Shown here one piece after another: positions 1 through 8,433 of a stretch of 64,000 bases of DNA. The stretch lies in the NCBI GenBank assembly GCA_002327305.1, contig DCUZ01000016.1:1-64000 (forward strand), in the 5' to 3' direction. The position numbers were made by a program, and so were the translations under genes. Positions within the stretch are counted from its first letter, which is position 1, and every line of letters begins with the position of its first letter. The notes below the pieces were generated by a model. The model was not told the origin of the DNA. It made no database searches and saw only the letters and a program-made list of their open reading frames with translations. The DNA comes from Holophagales bacterium UBA2201 (GTDB taxonomy: Bacteria > Acidobacteriota > Thermoanaerobaculia > UBA2201).

Positions 1-326
1 CCTCCCGGGGATTAAATCCCTTGCGCAAAGACGATGCCGCCCTCCTCGCCGCCGTCCTCAACGGCGCCCATGTGTTACGGGGTTTCTCCTCGCGCGACGT
101 TGCGGAAGCCCTCCACCTGTCCCGGCCTTCTGATCCCCAGGCCAGCAAGGCGTTCAGCGCCCGCCTTAATCGCCGCCTTCGTCTGTTGCGCGCGCATCAC
201 CTCATCGCCCGAATTCCCCGCACCCGACGCTACCGCCTCACTGATAAAGGAACGATCCTCATTGCGGCTCTCCTCTATTGGCGGGATGAAGATTATATCG
301 CCCACTATCGGGCGCGGGCCGCTTGA
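1..326 (+). CDS. C-terminal fragment of a winged-helix protein (5' truncated by the window edge)
   Basis: The frame is open to the left edge and a TTG at 21 is not convincing as a start, so this is probably the end of a longer protein. The visible ~100 residues form a winged-helix-like module: a 'SSRDVAEAL' helix, then 'LRLLRAHHLIARIPRTRRYRLTDKG', which reads as recognition helix plus wing. From memory, similar C-termini occur on ~400-residue uncharacterised or transposase-associated proteins. Function is unknown; DNA binding is inferred. Confidence 0.5.
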   Translation, partial: SRGLNPLRKDDAALLAAVLNGAHVLRGFSSRDVAEALHLSRPSDPQASKAFSARLNRRLRLLRAHHLIARIPRTRRYRLTDKGTILIAALLYWRDEDYIAHYRARAA

Positions 327-340
327 TTCTCCTCACAGAT

Positions 341-2188
341 CTACGCAAAAACGTCGCTTGTTTCAAACAAAGAGTCTAACTCTACCTGATAATTATCGCC
401 TGCATAGCGGTTAGTAATGCGGAATTGGAATGTGTAGGACGTTACGGCCGAAGAAGTGCAGAATGTCTGTGAATCATTAGCGAGAAATGTCCCGGGCCCG
501 CCGCTTTGGAATTGATTCGGGTCTTTATTATCACAGGTTAACCAAGGCTGTGGGCAAGGATCTTGTGGCGCGTAACCTGCTGTATCAGGTCCATCAATGA
601 TTCTCGCGCATAAAGTCCTTGCGGCTCCATCGCGGAACGTGGCAGTTACTTTTGCAATGCCATCCTGTGATTGCCAAGATCCTGGATAGGTGTCGTCTGG
701 ATTATTCTTTGTAATGTACACGGGTAAGTTCGTCTCGTTCGGTGGCATCACCGGCGAGATAATAATGAATGGATCTCCTTGCATTCGCGATTTGCCTGTC
801 GGTTCACTTACAAATATTCGGGTGTTCTTTGCATCTGTCTCGACCCATGCTGCATGATAGGGTTCCTTCCCGAACCCGACTGAACGGAAAGATGCCCCTG
901 GACAGGGTGTTAGAGCATTGGTTCCGCATACTTTGAACTTGTTATTGGGTGCTGTCAAGTTAAGGTCCACCATCCAGATAGCTTGACCGTTATAATCGGC
1001 TGCTGCTAATACTCCATTATCATTCGGGCCGGCGGAATCGTAAGCGACTCCAAATAATCCAGTAAATCCTGAAGCAATGCTTTGATTAGAAGTGGCATTT
1101 GGCACCTTGTATATTTCTGTCATGCTCGGCACGTAGAGGTTGCCGTATTTATCCAACGTGATGCCATTGATGGTGTTGACGGCTAAGCTGGAGAAATTAC
1201 CGTAATTATTGTTGAGGATTGAGACACAATCAGATGAGACTCTTTTTATTCCTGTGATTGCTGGAATGTTAGTGGTGTCATTGAATGCGAAAAAGAAATT
1301 GCTGGCATCTGAGGCTGCTCCAATTACTTTTGTGGTGGCCCCTTGTCCGAGAGTTCTGCAGGTACTTACGAGACCGGGAGGATTGGTCTGCACGACCTTC
1401 GTGCCGACACCTGGCACTCCTGTTGTAATAGCACAAGGCATGCGGCCTGAAGCATCAGCCCCCTGCCCACACATATATGCATAAGTATCTCCGCCTGGTT
1501 GCTCGTTTGTGCCCGTCCAAATATTCGAGGAGTAATTGTAATTCATCACCTTCTGCCCGCTGAAGTTGCCAGCAAGCCACCAATCGTCTGTGATATCGTT
1601 GTACCACATGGATCTGATAGAGGTCCATTGGTTTGTGATGTGGATATCATATGTTGGGTCAGAGCAATAGAGCCCATTACAAACCGCGATCTTGCCTGAA
1701 GCTGCGCCTCGCGGGATCATGGTTGTAACTTGTGTCGTCGTCGAAGTGATGCCTTGCATCCAGACGCCAGTCTCAAAAATAATTTGGTTCTCTTGTGGGA
1801 TGGTCGAGAATCCGGTGCCTGTTACGGTAAGGGTGTCTCCGACTTTAATTATTGATGGAATTACGCTTGTAACAGTTGGTGCAGCAGGAGGAAGGGTATC
1901 GTAATAATCGGAGTCTTCAATATTATCAAAGATAAGAAAGCACTCGAATGTTATCCCGTTTGTCAAAGCGCCCGGGTATGTATAAGTTATATTTGTGGTG
2001 TTTGATAAGACATTGATAGGGTGACTAAATTGCGGAGCAGTATCTTTGGCTAGGCTCATTAAATGGCCCCCGCCTAAGCTATTCCAGTTCATCAAAATGT
2101 CAGTCGTGCCGGATTTCTGCGCGGTTAGAGTAATCTGCGCTTGGCAGAAGCTCGCCAATAAGAGGACAGGGAAGATCCACCTTAGCAT
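341..2188 (-). CDS. Secreted IPT/TIG-domain protein with propeller-like body
   Basis: 615 residues. It starts with a Sec signal peptide (MLRWIFPVLLLASFCQA), and a GAGGAGG ribosome site precedes the ATG. Residues ~103-182 form an IPT/TIG immunoglobulin-like domain ('PTVTSVIPSIIKVGDTLTV', 'GTGF'). The next ~300 residues contain 'GITLDKYGNLYVPSMTEIYKV'-type segments typical of NHL/SMP-30-like propeller repeats, and the last ~120 residues are cysteine-containing beta-rich sequence. It is probably an exported adhesion or binding protein. Base composition is lower in GC than the core genes, suggesting acquisition. The ligand is unknown. Confidence 0.7.
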   Translation of the reverse strand: MLRWIFPVLLLASFCQAQITLTAQKSGTTDILMNWNSLGGGHLMSLAKDTAPQFSHPINVLSNTTNITYTYPGALTNGITFECFLIFDNIEDSDYYDTLPPAAPTVTSVIPSIIKVGDTLTVTGTGFSTIPQENQIIFETGVWMQGITSTTTQVTTMIPRGAASGKIAVCNGLYCSDPTYDIHITNQWTSIRSMWYNDITDDWWLAGNFSGQKVMNYNYSSNIWTGTNEQPGGDTYAYMCGQGADASGRMPCAITTGVPGVGTKVVQTNPPGLVSTCRTLGQGATTKVIGAASDASNFFFAFNDTTNIPAITGIKRVSSDCVSILNNNYGNFSSLAVNTINGITLDKYGNLYVPSMTEIYKVPNATSNQSIASGFTGLFGVAYDSAGPNDNGVLAAADYNGQAIWMVDLNLTAPNNKFKVCGTNALTPCPGASFRSVGFGKEPYHAAWVETDAKNTRIFVSEPTGKSRMQGDPFIIISPVMPPNETNLPVYITKNNPDDTYPGSWQSQDGIAKVTATFRDGAARTLCARIIDGPDTAGYAPQDPCPQPWLTCDNKDPNQFQSGGPGTFLANDSQTFCTSSAVTSYTFQFRITNRYAGDNYQVELDSLFETSDVFA

Positions 2189-2555
2189 AGGTTCCTCCTC
2201 GGCTCAAGTATAACTCCTCTGGCATTGATTCGCAAACTGCCCCTCCTTACTGAGACGGCTCTCGTTGCTGGTTCGTTAGGCATAGACCCTCCTTTTCTGA
2301 GATTTGTGCTTCTACAGGGGCCGGTTGGGTGGCGTGTGTCAAGTGGCACATATTTCTACGAGATGGATTGGCACATACTTTTACGAGGGATGGGGGAATG
2401 GAAGGGCTGGGGGCGGGGGCGCCGGGTGGACTGTCCCCGCTCCCCAGGGATTGGAGGGTGCGGGGCGGGGGTATGTGTCGCAAATCGCAAGACATGACCC
2501 TATTTCCCCTGCAGAACTCTCATTAATAGATGGCTACCCCTTTTTTCCCAGAGAT
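2189..2555. other. Gene-free stretch with REP-like repeats
   Basis: No supportable gene. It contains two imperfect direct copies of TGGCACATA(T/C)TT..TACGAG (starting 2344 and 2369, 25 nt apart) and, near 2470-2512, a TGTCGCAAAT...GACATGACCCTATTTCC stretch. From memory this resembles palindromic repeats mobilised by REP-associated Y1 (RAYT) transposases. No transposase gene is present here. Confidence 0.4.
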
Positions 2556-2806
2556 TTATTCGGAAGGAGAAGGGGGAATTTGCCGCTCGATCGCCTTCAA
2601 CAAGGGCGGCAGATCGTTGAAGATGGCGGACCAGACCCGCGCCTGGCGGCCTCCCCGATGATCTCGATGGAACGCTCCACGGCCAGTTGAAGCTTGCGAT
2701 CCTTGAGGTAGTCCGTCAGGGAAACCCCGCTTGAGAATTCCACAGCGGCGCGGGCCGCCTCCCGCATGTCCCAACGATAGGCGGCGTCCCGCTCGTCAGG
2801 CCGCAA
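2556..2806 (-). pseudogene. hepT: HepT-like (DUF86/HEPN) toxin, internally deleted and frameshifted
   Basis: The N-terminal ~57 residues (from ATG at 2806: 'MRPDERDAAYRWDMREAARA' through 'SIEIIGEAARR') match DUF86/HepT toxins. The normal C-terminus ('RVWSAIFNDLPPLLKAIER') follows at once but in another frame. The middle that carries the family's catalytic R-x4-6-H (RN...HxY) motif is missing, roughly 35-40 codons. In frame, translation ends after 'GSGPPSSTICRPC' at 2597. The start overlaps the end of the upstream MntA gene by 11 nt, the usual antitoxin-toxin arrangement. The toxin should be inactive. Confidence 0.75.
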
Positions 2807-3110
2807 AGATGATCTCCCGGTGAGTCAAAATGTGTTGGCGGCGGAAGGGATTGCGAAGCGCCTCCTTCTCCACAAGGTCCACCTTCCGCCCGAACAGAGC
2901 CTTCAATTCCTCTTGCATGCGGACCAGATCCATCAGTCCCCAACCGGCATCCGCGGAGAAGCTGACCAGGACGTCAATGTCGCTGTCCGCGGAGAAGTCG
3001 TCTCCCAGAACCGATCCGAAGAGCGAGAGTTCCACGACCTTCCACCGCCGGCAGAAATCGGCGATGCGGTCTGTGGAGGCGGGAATGCGCTGGATGAGTT
3101 TCGCGTTCAT
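2796..3110 (-). CDS. mntA: MntA-type nucleotidyltransferase antitoxin
   Basis: 104 residues with the minimal nucleotidyltransferase signature GSx10DxD ('LFGSVLGDDFSADSDIDVLV') and a trailing 'KVDLVEKEAL' strand. MntA proteins neutralise HepT by AMPylating (polyadenylylating) a tyrosine next to the HEPN active site. Here the HepT partner immediately downstream is deleted, so this antitoxin appears orphaned yet intact. A TATACT -10 element can be read on the minus strand at 3131-3136. Confidence 0.85.
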   Translation of the reverse strand: MNAKLIQRIPASTDRIADFCRRWKVVELSLFGSVLGDDFSADSDIDVLVSFSADAGWGLMDLVRMQEELKALFGRKVDLVEKEALRNPFRRQHILTHREIIFAA

Positions 3111-3315
3111 GGGTGATCGTTCCTTGAAATAGTATATCGGAGTGCCTGCGCTCGGACAAGGATAAAGGGCGTGGGGCCGTCTCTGCTTTCAGGGACCTCC
3201 TGCGGTGCATACACGATCCGGCCTCAGGGTTCCCTGGGGATGATTGCGCCCCCGCCGGGTGTTGTTAATACGATGAACACCCAACCCCGCTCCCCATCCT
3301 CCGAAAGGTCACGCC

Positions 3316-4005
3316 ATGTGCGGCCGGTTCGTTTATAAAGGGCAGTGGGAAACCCTGCTGACGGCGTTTCCAGGCCTGGAAACGATGGGTGACAACCGGG
3401 GCAACTTCAACGTGGCCCCATCGCAGGAGGTCCCGGTCCTCCTGCGGGAGGGGGGGGCCGTCCGCATGGAGCGCCTCCGCTGGGGCCTCATCCCGTTCTG
3501 GGCCAAAGACCCCTCCATCGGCGACCGGATGATCAACGCCCGCGCCGAGACGGTGGCCCTCAAGCCGAGCTTCAAGGGACTCCTCAAGCGCCGCCGTTGC
3601 ATCCTGCTGGCGGACGGGTTCTACGAGTGGGTGCGCGAAGGGAAGGGGAAGACCCCCTACTTCATCCATCTGGAGGGCCGGCCCCTCTTCGGCCTGGCGG
3701 GGCTGTGGGACGAATGGAAGGACCCGGCGGGAGGGAGCGTCCGCTCCTGCACCATCATCACCACCGAGGCCAACGCGTTCATGCGGCTCATGCACCACCG
3801 CATGCCGGTCATCCTGTCGCGAACCGAATGGCCCCTCTGGCTCGATGAGGCCGCCGACGACGTGGAGACCCTCACCGCCCTGCTCAAACCCTGGCCGGCC
3901 GAGACGATGGCCTGCTACCCCGTCTCCCGTCGGGTCAATTCGCCCGCCTTCAACTCCCCGGCCTGCATTGAGCCCTCCGAGCCGGGCACCGCAGCGACGG
4001 CTTGA
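3316..4005 (+). CDS. yedK: SRAP/HMCES (YedK) abasic-site DNA-protein crosslink protein
   Basis: 229 residues of the SOS-response-associated peptidase family. Cys2 (M-C-G-R-F) is the residue that, after Met removal, forms the thiazolidine link with abasic sites in single-stranded DNA. The other conserved residues are present: N32 ('FNVAPSQ'), 'INARAET' at 73-79, E104 ('DGFYEW') and H160 ('HHRMPVIL'). Length matches the family. It stands alone between unrelated genes. No LexA box was identified. Confidence 0.93.
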   Translation: MCGRFVYKGQWETLLTAFPGLETMGDNRGNFNVAPSQEVPVLLREGGAVRMERLRWGLIPFWAKDPSIGDRMINARAETVALKPSFKGLLKRRRCILLADGFYEWVREGKGKTPYFIHLEGRPLFGLAGLWDEWKDPAGGSVRSCTIITTEANAFMRLMHHRMPVILSRTEWPLWLDEAADDVETLTALLKPWPAETMACYPVSRRVNSPAFNSPACIEPSEPGTAATA

Positions 4006-4260
4006 CCGCCTCCCTGCGGGATCATGCTCATTCAATCCGTGCTTGGATGACAAGGCAAGAGAAACTCAGGAGGCTTTCAACAGCCCCGCTGTCGCTAATT
4101 ATCGTCCTAATTATCCAGACCAGTACAGGAGGAATGACCGCTTGATTTTATCTTCCCAAACTGTTGAAAGTCCTTGAATGGCCATTGTTGGCTTTGCTAC
4201 TCTTGATCCGTTAATGTTGCTCCCATTTCCCGGAAGGTTGCTGAACGCAAGGAGGTCAAT

Positions 4261-4722
4261 ATGCGTGCTTTTCTGACGGCGATGGTGCTCTTAGGCATTT
4301 GGGGGACCATGCCGGTCGCAGGACAGGACAAGAAAGCGCCTGCCGTGGCCGATCCGGAACTGGCGAAGCAGTTGGGCGCGGACGAGCGGGGCATGCGGAA
4401 GTATGTCCTGGTCATTCTCAAGACGGGCCCGAACCGGGTGCCGGAGGGGCCGGCGCGCGACGAGATGTTCAAAGGGCATTTCGTGAACATCGAACGGCTT
4501 GCCGAGGCCCGCAAGCTGGTGGCGGCAGGGCCCTTCGGCGATAAGACCGATTGGCGCGGGATGTTTATTTTCGCCGTTGATACCCAGGAAGAGGCGGCAG
4601 CGCTTGTGGCCACCGACCCGGTCATCAAGAAGGGCGAAATGGTCGCCGAATATCACACCCTGTACTCGTCCGCGGCCCTGATGGCCCTCAACGACATTCA
4701 CGCCAAGATCGCTCCGAAGTAG
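4261..4722 (+). CDS. Secreted YciI-like protein
   Basis: 153 residues: signal peptide (to ~residue 21, 'GTMPVAG') followed by a YciI/YCII dimeric alpha-beta barrel domain from ~residue 45 ('KYVLVILKTGP...HFVNIERLAEARKLVAAGPFGD', 'GMFIFAVDTQEEAAALVATDPVIKKG'). A strong AAGGAGG lies 6 nt before the ATG. YciI domains usually act in the cytoplasm; the export signal is unusual but recurs in environmental genomes. The biochemical role is unknown. Confidence 0.75.
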   Translation: MRAFLTAMVLLGIWGTMPVAGQDKKAPAVADPELAKQLGADERGMRKYVLVILKTGPNRVPEGPARDEMFKGHFVNIERLAEARKLVAAGPFGDKTDWRGMFIFAVDTQEEAAALVATDPVIKKGEMVAEYHTLYSSAALMALNDIHAKIAPK

Positions 4723-4745
4723 GGAAGGACACGGACCATAGAAGA

Positions 4746-4806
4746 TAGTCCCCTATTTCTCAGGAATAAGAGGATGATAAATAGGGACAGACTGTCCCTA
4801 TATTCC
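4746..4806. repeat. REP-like palindrome, copy 1
   Basis: A perfect 9-bp stem (ATAGGGACA, 4781-4789; TGTCCCTAT, 4793-4801) with loop GAC, preceded by TAGTCCCCTATTTCTC. The 17-mer GACTGTCCCTATATTCC (4790-4806) recurs at 5282-5298, on the other side of the DUF1801 gene. This resembles RAYT-mobilised palindromes. Confidence 0.6.
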
Positions 4807-5226
4807 CAATCCTTCCTTTGCCATCGTCCCGGCAAGTGCCACGGCGGAACGGACCAGCTCGGCCAGCGGGAGGGATTCGATCTCGGCCGGCGACGACAAT
4901 GCGACGAACCGCTTGGACTTGGCACCGCCCCGGAGCAGAGCGCCGGGGTCCGGGAGCCGGACGCCGTGGATGAATGAGAGCCGCACGCCGCCCTCGTGGA
5001 TGGAGATCTGGCAGACCGCCCCCCTCACGCGCCCTCCCGCTTCGGCGCAGTGGTAGGACAAACCCCTCCACAAGAGGGTTTCCGTCGCCTCGGGCGCCGC
5101 CTTCAGCACCAGCGCCCGGAGCTGCAGCACCGTCTCCGCGGTCTGGCCGGGCTGGTCATCGAGGAACGCCACGATGCGCTCCATCGGCAGGCGCGCCGGA
5201 TGGCCGGGGGAAGGACGATCGTTCAT
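4798..5226 (-). CDS. DUF1801 (YdhG-like) domain protein
   Basis: 142 residues with the DUF1801 pattern: 'RIVAFLDDQPGQTAETVLQLRALVLKAAPEATETLLWRGLSY', then a beta-rich half ending in an L-A-x-L-V-R-x-A-V-A-L helix. The family is small and cytosolic with no settled function; some members resemble iron-chaperone folds. The 3' end of the gene runs into REP copy 1, and copy 2 lies just upstream, so the gene sits in a repeat-bounded cassette. Confidence 0.65.
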   Translation of the reverse strand: MNDRPSPGHPARLPMERIVAFLDDQPGQTAETVLQLRALVLKAAPEATETLLWRGLSYHCAEAGGRVRGAVCQISIHEGGVRLSFIHGVRLPDPGALLRGGAKSKRFVALSSPAEIESLPLAELVRSAVALAGTMAKEGLGI

Positions 5227-5281
5227 GCCGTCAGGGCATCACGGCAGGGCAGAGAAGATATAGTATTTTATAGTCATAGGT

Positions 5282-5298
5282 GACTGTCCCTATATTCC
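5282..5298. repeat. REP-like palindrome half, copy 2
   Basis: Exact second copy of the 17-mer GACTGTCCCTATATTCC found at 4790-4806, same orientation. The left arm of the palindrome is degenerate here (ATAGG then TGACTGT then CCCTAT). Confidence 0.6.
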
Positions 5299-5328
5299 AC
5301 TGTTATTACAGCCCCACCGTCTCCATTA

Positions 5329-5823
5329 TCAACGGTATCTTTGTGACATTTCCTTGGGAAGGGTTTTTTGAGTTGTTGCCTGTAGCTTGCATACGATCGT
5401 TTTGCCGTCTGCAGTGATAGGCAGGGCCAACTGGATCTGGCAATTCAGACAAGGCCAGGGGTGCCATTTCACATCCTTCCATTCCGCGTCGGTTTCTTTG
5501 ATGAGTGTGAGTGGGAAAAGCTCGGCATTCACCTTGCCGGGAGGAATATGGATGGTTGCGCTGGCGGGCCTGTTGCCATAGACATCCGTCAAGCCCGATT
5601 GCCAGCCCCGGTCGGGGATATAGAGGAATGCGTCGGCAATGCTAATCCGGTAAATAGATTCAGATTCGTTCAGGAAATATATCTTGACTCTGTTGTCATA
5701 AACATGGGCATTGAATTTGAGGTTCAATTCGGTTGGGCAATCCAGGCGATCGAATTGCGTCGTGTAGTTACCGCCGAAAGCGCAGGCGCTGACCGCCAAC
5801 AGCCATGCGATGAAATATTTCAT
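5329..5823 (-). CDS. Secreted protein of unknown function
   Basis: 164 residues with a clear signal peptide (MKYFIAWLLAVSACAFG) and an AAGGAGG site before the ATG. The mature part is beta-rich with a CLNC pair near residue 127 and one other cysteine near residue 29. I do not recognise the family. Codon use is more AT-rich than the core genes. Confidence 0.6.
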   Translation of the reverse strand: MKYFIAWLLAVSACAFGGNYTTQFDRLDCPTELNLKFNAHVYDNRVKIYFLNESESIYRISIADAFLYIPDRGWQSGLTDVYGNRPASATIHIPPGKVNAELFPLTLIKETDAEWKDVKWHPWPCLNCQIQLALPITADGKTIVCKLQATTQKTLPKEMSQRYR

Positions 5824-5895
5824 ATTGCCTCCTTATGAAAATCATGTTGATAAATCACAAATGAGCATCCTTTAAGGCGCCTCTGTTTTCTATAA

Positions 5896-6399
5896 TCATC
5901 GCAACATCCTCATAATGATAGCCCACCTGTTGCGGTAGGGCTGCAATGCCTTCTCTGTGATAGCAGAATGCAATGAATTCCACGTCTTTGGGCGCATGCC
6001 CCCATGCTTCTCCATGTAGGATATGTGGGCCTTCACAAGGAGATCGCGGAGCATACGCCAAGTAAGGATGTAGTATTGATCCCGCGCATCTGGGGTGATC
6101 TTGACGAATATCACCACAAGCCGTTGAACCGGGCATCGTTTATGCCGTCCAACGATCTGGCGGTGCCCCTTGAACGCGATCTCGCAGAACCGAGTGATAT
6201 CACCAAACTGCCACGATGCGCCACTGCTGGCTTTGACTTGGACGGAGACATGCTTGCCCATCTCGTTGGATGCAATGATGTCGTAGTCCGGCACGTTCCC
6301 CGTGAAAGTCGTTGCGATCAGGCCCCGGCGGGACAACTCCGCCGCGACAAGGTATTCGCCTGTTTGACCTATCAGCTTGTTCCTACGGCCGGTGGACAT
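5896..6399 (-). CDS. Putative PDDEXK-fold nuclease (small, DUF4365-like)
   Basis: 167 residues. The N-terminal half has the pattern of a PDDEXK core: 'GQTGEYLVAAELSRRGLIATT' (helix with the acidic residue), 'PDYDIIASN' (D) and 'VSVQVKAS' (Q-x-K). No signal peptide. It is the most promoter-distal gene of the minus-strand defence cluster but has its own promoter with the leaderless geometry described at 6400-6434. A role in DNA restriction is inferred from fold and neighbours only. Confidence 0.6.
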   Translation of the reverse strand: MSTGRRNKLIGQTGEYLVAAELSRRGLIATTFTGNVPDYDIIASNEMGKHVSVQVKASSGASWQFGDITRFCEIAFKGHRQIVGRHKRCPVQRLVVIFVKITPDARDQYYILTWRMLRDLLVKAHISYMEKHGGMRPKTWNSLHSAITEKALQPYRNRWAIIMRMLR

Positions 6400-6434
6400 A
6401 AAGCAAACCTATCAAACTCAGCATTGCGAGTCAA
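6400..6434 (-). promoter_or_regulatory. Leaderless-type promoter of the 5896-6399 gene
   Basis: Read on the minus strand: TTGACT (6434-6429), 17-nt spacer, TAGGTT (6411-6406), then 6 nt (TGCTTT) and the ATG at 6399. Transcription would begin at or next to the ATG. No Shine-Dalgarno sequence is visible. Confidence 0.65.
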
Positions 6435-6501
6435 GGGGGGCGATCATTTCTTCCCGGCCGGTCTCTGTCGATTGTCTTGCGTCATTGTCCGCACACCGTC
6501 C

Positions 6502-6939
6502 TCAAATGAAGTAATCCCAGCGATCCTGGTAACGCTTGGCGGCTTTAATGATGCGGTGGCGGTCCACGACACGGCGGTTACCTTTTGGGTTCACATAGAC
6601 CAGCGACTTGCCTTCGAATTCCGGGTGCGCCTTATCCATTTCCAGCGAGGGAACGATATAAACCTCCGGTTGGATGGAAGCATCATCGATCTTGCCTCGA
6701 AAGCAGACGAATACCAGGAAATGGTCCTTGCTCTTCTTGGTCCAGTTGTCCACCGGCCAGCAGGTGCGGTCGCGCAAGCCCTTGACATCGATGGTCAAGG
6801 TCTTGCCCTTGCGGTGGACAACGATATCCACCGCCTTCTTGTTGCCCAGGGTCAGGTAGGCATCGGCCCCCATCCGATAGAGCATGGAGAGCACATGATA
6901 TTCAGCCGCCAGGTTTGTTGAATGCCCCTTTTCCCCCAT
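6502..6939 (-). CDS. Putative PDDEXK-like nuclease, coupled to the Mrr-type gene
   Basis: 145 residues. An early helix 'NLAAEYHVLSMLYRMGADAYLTLG' is followed by 'KAVDIVVHRKGKTLTIDVKGL', giving E...D...DxK in the order of a PDDEXK core. The start codon overlaps the stop of the upstream Mrr-type gene as TAATG, which implies translational coupling and joint function. No close family is recognised. Confidence 0.6.
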   Translation of the reverse strand: MGEKGHSTNLAAEYHVLSMLYRMGADAYLTLGNKKAVDIVVHRKGKTLTIDVKGLRDRTCWPVDNWTKKSKDHFLVFVCFRGKIDDASIQPEVYIVPSLEMDKAHPEFEGKSLVYVNPKGNRRVVDRHRIIKAAKRYQDRWDYFI

Positions 6940-8357
6940 TATCCACCCCCGAAGATTTCATCTAAGCTCTTGGCTTTCAGGATTTTCTCCATTAGGCCAT
7001 ACCGCGGCCCCTGAGGTTTGAGGTAGATGTTTTTGCCCAAGCCGACGGGGGATTTTAGTTCGATGGGGTCGCGTTTTAGGGTGAGCTTGTATTTACCGGT
7101 GTTTTCGTAGGGTTCTATTTTGGCGACTTCGCCGTAGTGGGTGATGGCGGAGATGGGGGCTACGCGGTAGATGGCGATGTATTTGATGTGGTCGAGGTAC
7201 TTCTGGTTGATGCGGACGGCCCACCAGGCCTTTTCTTGGATGAACGCGCGTTGGAAGCCCTCCTCCTGCGCGGCGCACACCATGGTGTCCCAATCCGGTC
7301 TTAGAGGCTTGCCCCGCTTCTCTTCCACCGGCGGCGGGGCCTCTTCCCCGTGCTCATGCGCCTCGAATTGGTCCTCGATGTTGAAATCCTTCTTTCGCCG
7401 GATTCCGAGGCGTTTCTTGTAATCGTCGTCAATGTCGTCGAAATGCTTCAGGATGAGCCCGGCCAGGTCGTCCCGGTCAATGAGCTTGATGGCCTTGTGG
7501 CCCGGCTTCTCCGCCTCTTCATAGGCTTCGTTGCTGAAGGTGGAGGTCGTGATGATGCAGCCGTGTTCCTCGATGCTGAGCGAGCCCTTGAGCTCCCGGA
7601 CGATCCGCGCCCCGATACTCCCCTTCTCGTACCGCTTGACCTGAATCTGGAGGCGGATCTCCGCCAGCCCTTCGGCGTTGAGGGAGCCCATGACATCCAC
7701 CCCCTTGTCGCGCGAGTATTGGGTGGTCTCGGCCCGGTAGCCGATGACGGCGAGGAGGTGCCGGACGAATTCTTCGAATTCTTTCCCATCAAGTTCCAAG
7801 AGGCCGGACAGGACGAGGTCCCGGATGCGTTGGGGCTTCTCCGCCGGCGTGTAGCGTTCCCCGGCCAGGAGCGCTTCCAGTTCGTGGGCGTGCTTTTGGA
7901 TGGAAAAGATGGTCATCAATGCGCCCAGGCCGTAGCCCAAGGTGGTGGACATGTCTTCTTTCAACAGAATCTTGTCGAGCCAGCGGACGGATCGCCGGTG
8001 CTTATAGGGGCAAGCCCCTTTGGGATGCTCTTCGTAATAGTAGGCGCCCACTTCGCCCACCAGGTAGCGGCCCTCGCCCAGCGGCGCAAGAACGCGGTCG
8101 CCCTCCTGCATCTCGAATCCGAACCGGTAGACCTGTCCCGCCTGCCCCGCCACCGACGCCACACTCGCCCCTTCCGCCTTCAGTTCCTTCTTTATGTCTT
8201 TAAGTATTATTTCTTCTTTTCTTAATTCATAATTCTTAATTTTTAATTTGGAGGTGAGGTCGGGTATCTGGTTCCACCCGATGGCAATGAAGCCTTCTTT
8301 GCGTGCTTCTTCAATGTATTTGGAACCTTCGCCGAGGCGGATCAGATAATAACTCAC
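6939..8357 (-). CDS. Mrr-type restriction endonuclease with flanking sensor-like domains
   Basis: 472 residues in three parts. Residues 1-~180 begin 'MSYYLIRLGEGSKYIEEA', a module found at the front of several restriction proteins. Residues ~195-320 are an Mrr_cat PDDEXK domain ('FEEFVRHLLAVIGYRAETT', 'DKGVDVMG', 'LQIQVKRYE'). Residues ~350-472 are a separate module ('AHYGEV'-like 'ITHYGEVAKIEPYENTGKY'), which I infer may be a PUA/EVE-like modified-base reader. The GTG start has a GGAGGGG site. Four AT-rich 7-mers (8221-8248) encode residues 37-46, a probable repeat insertion. Mrr enzymes cut methylated foreign DNA; this specificity is unknown. Confidence 0.8.
   Translation of the reverse strand: MSYYLIRLGEGSKYIEEARKEGFIAIGWNQIPDLTSKLKIKNYELRKEEIILKDIKKELKAEGASVASVAGQAGQVYRFGFEMQEGDRVLAPLGEGRYLVGEVGAYYYEEHPKGACPYKHRRSVRWLDKILLKEDMSTTLGYGLGALMTIFSIQKHAHELEALLAGERYTPAEKPQRIRDLVLSGLLELDGKEFEEFVRHLLAVIGYRAETTQYSRDKGVDVMGSLNAEGLAEIRLQIQVKRYEKGSIGARIVRELKGSLSIEEHGCIITTSTFSNEAYEEAEKPGHKAIKLIDRDDLAGLILKHFDDIDDDYKKRLGIRRKKDFNIEDQFEAHEHGEEAPPPVEEKRGKPLRPDWDTMVCAAQEEGFQRAFIQEKAWWAVRINQKYLDHIKYIAIYRVAPISAITHYGEVAKIEPYENTGKYKLTLKRDPIELKSPVGLGKNIYLKPQGPRYGLMEKILKAKSLDEIFGGG
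8221..8248. repeat. Heptamer array inside the Mrr-type gene
   Basis: Four 7-nt units on the plus strand: CTTAATT, CATAATT, CTTAATT, TTTAATT. It lies in coding sequence and translates to the low-complexity 'KLKIKNYELR'. Confidence 0.7.
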
Positions 8358-8433
8358 TATCCCCTCCAGATATTAATCATTGACATGTGACTGCCAAAGG
8401 ACATTCTATTATATTTGTTCTCGGCATTCCCAT

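Noticed and set aside
3265..3338. Third example of a leaderless leader ORF, before the SRAP gene
   Set aside because: A 21-codon ORF from ATG 3273 does overlap the gene, but by 23 nt, in another frame relation, and without a -10 box 6 nt upstream.
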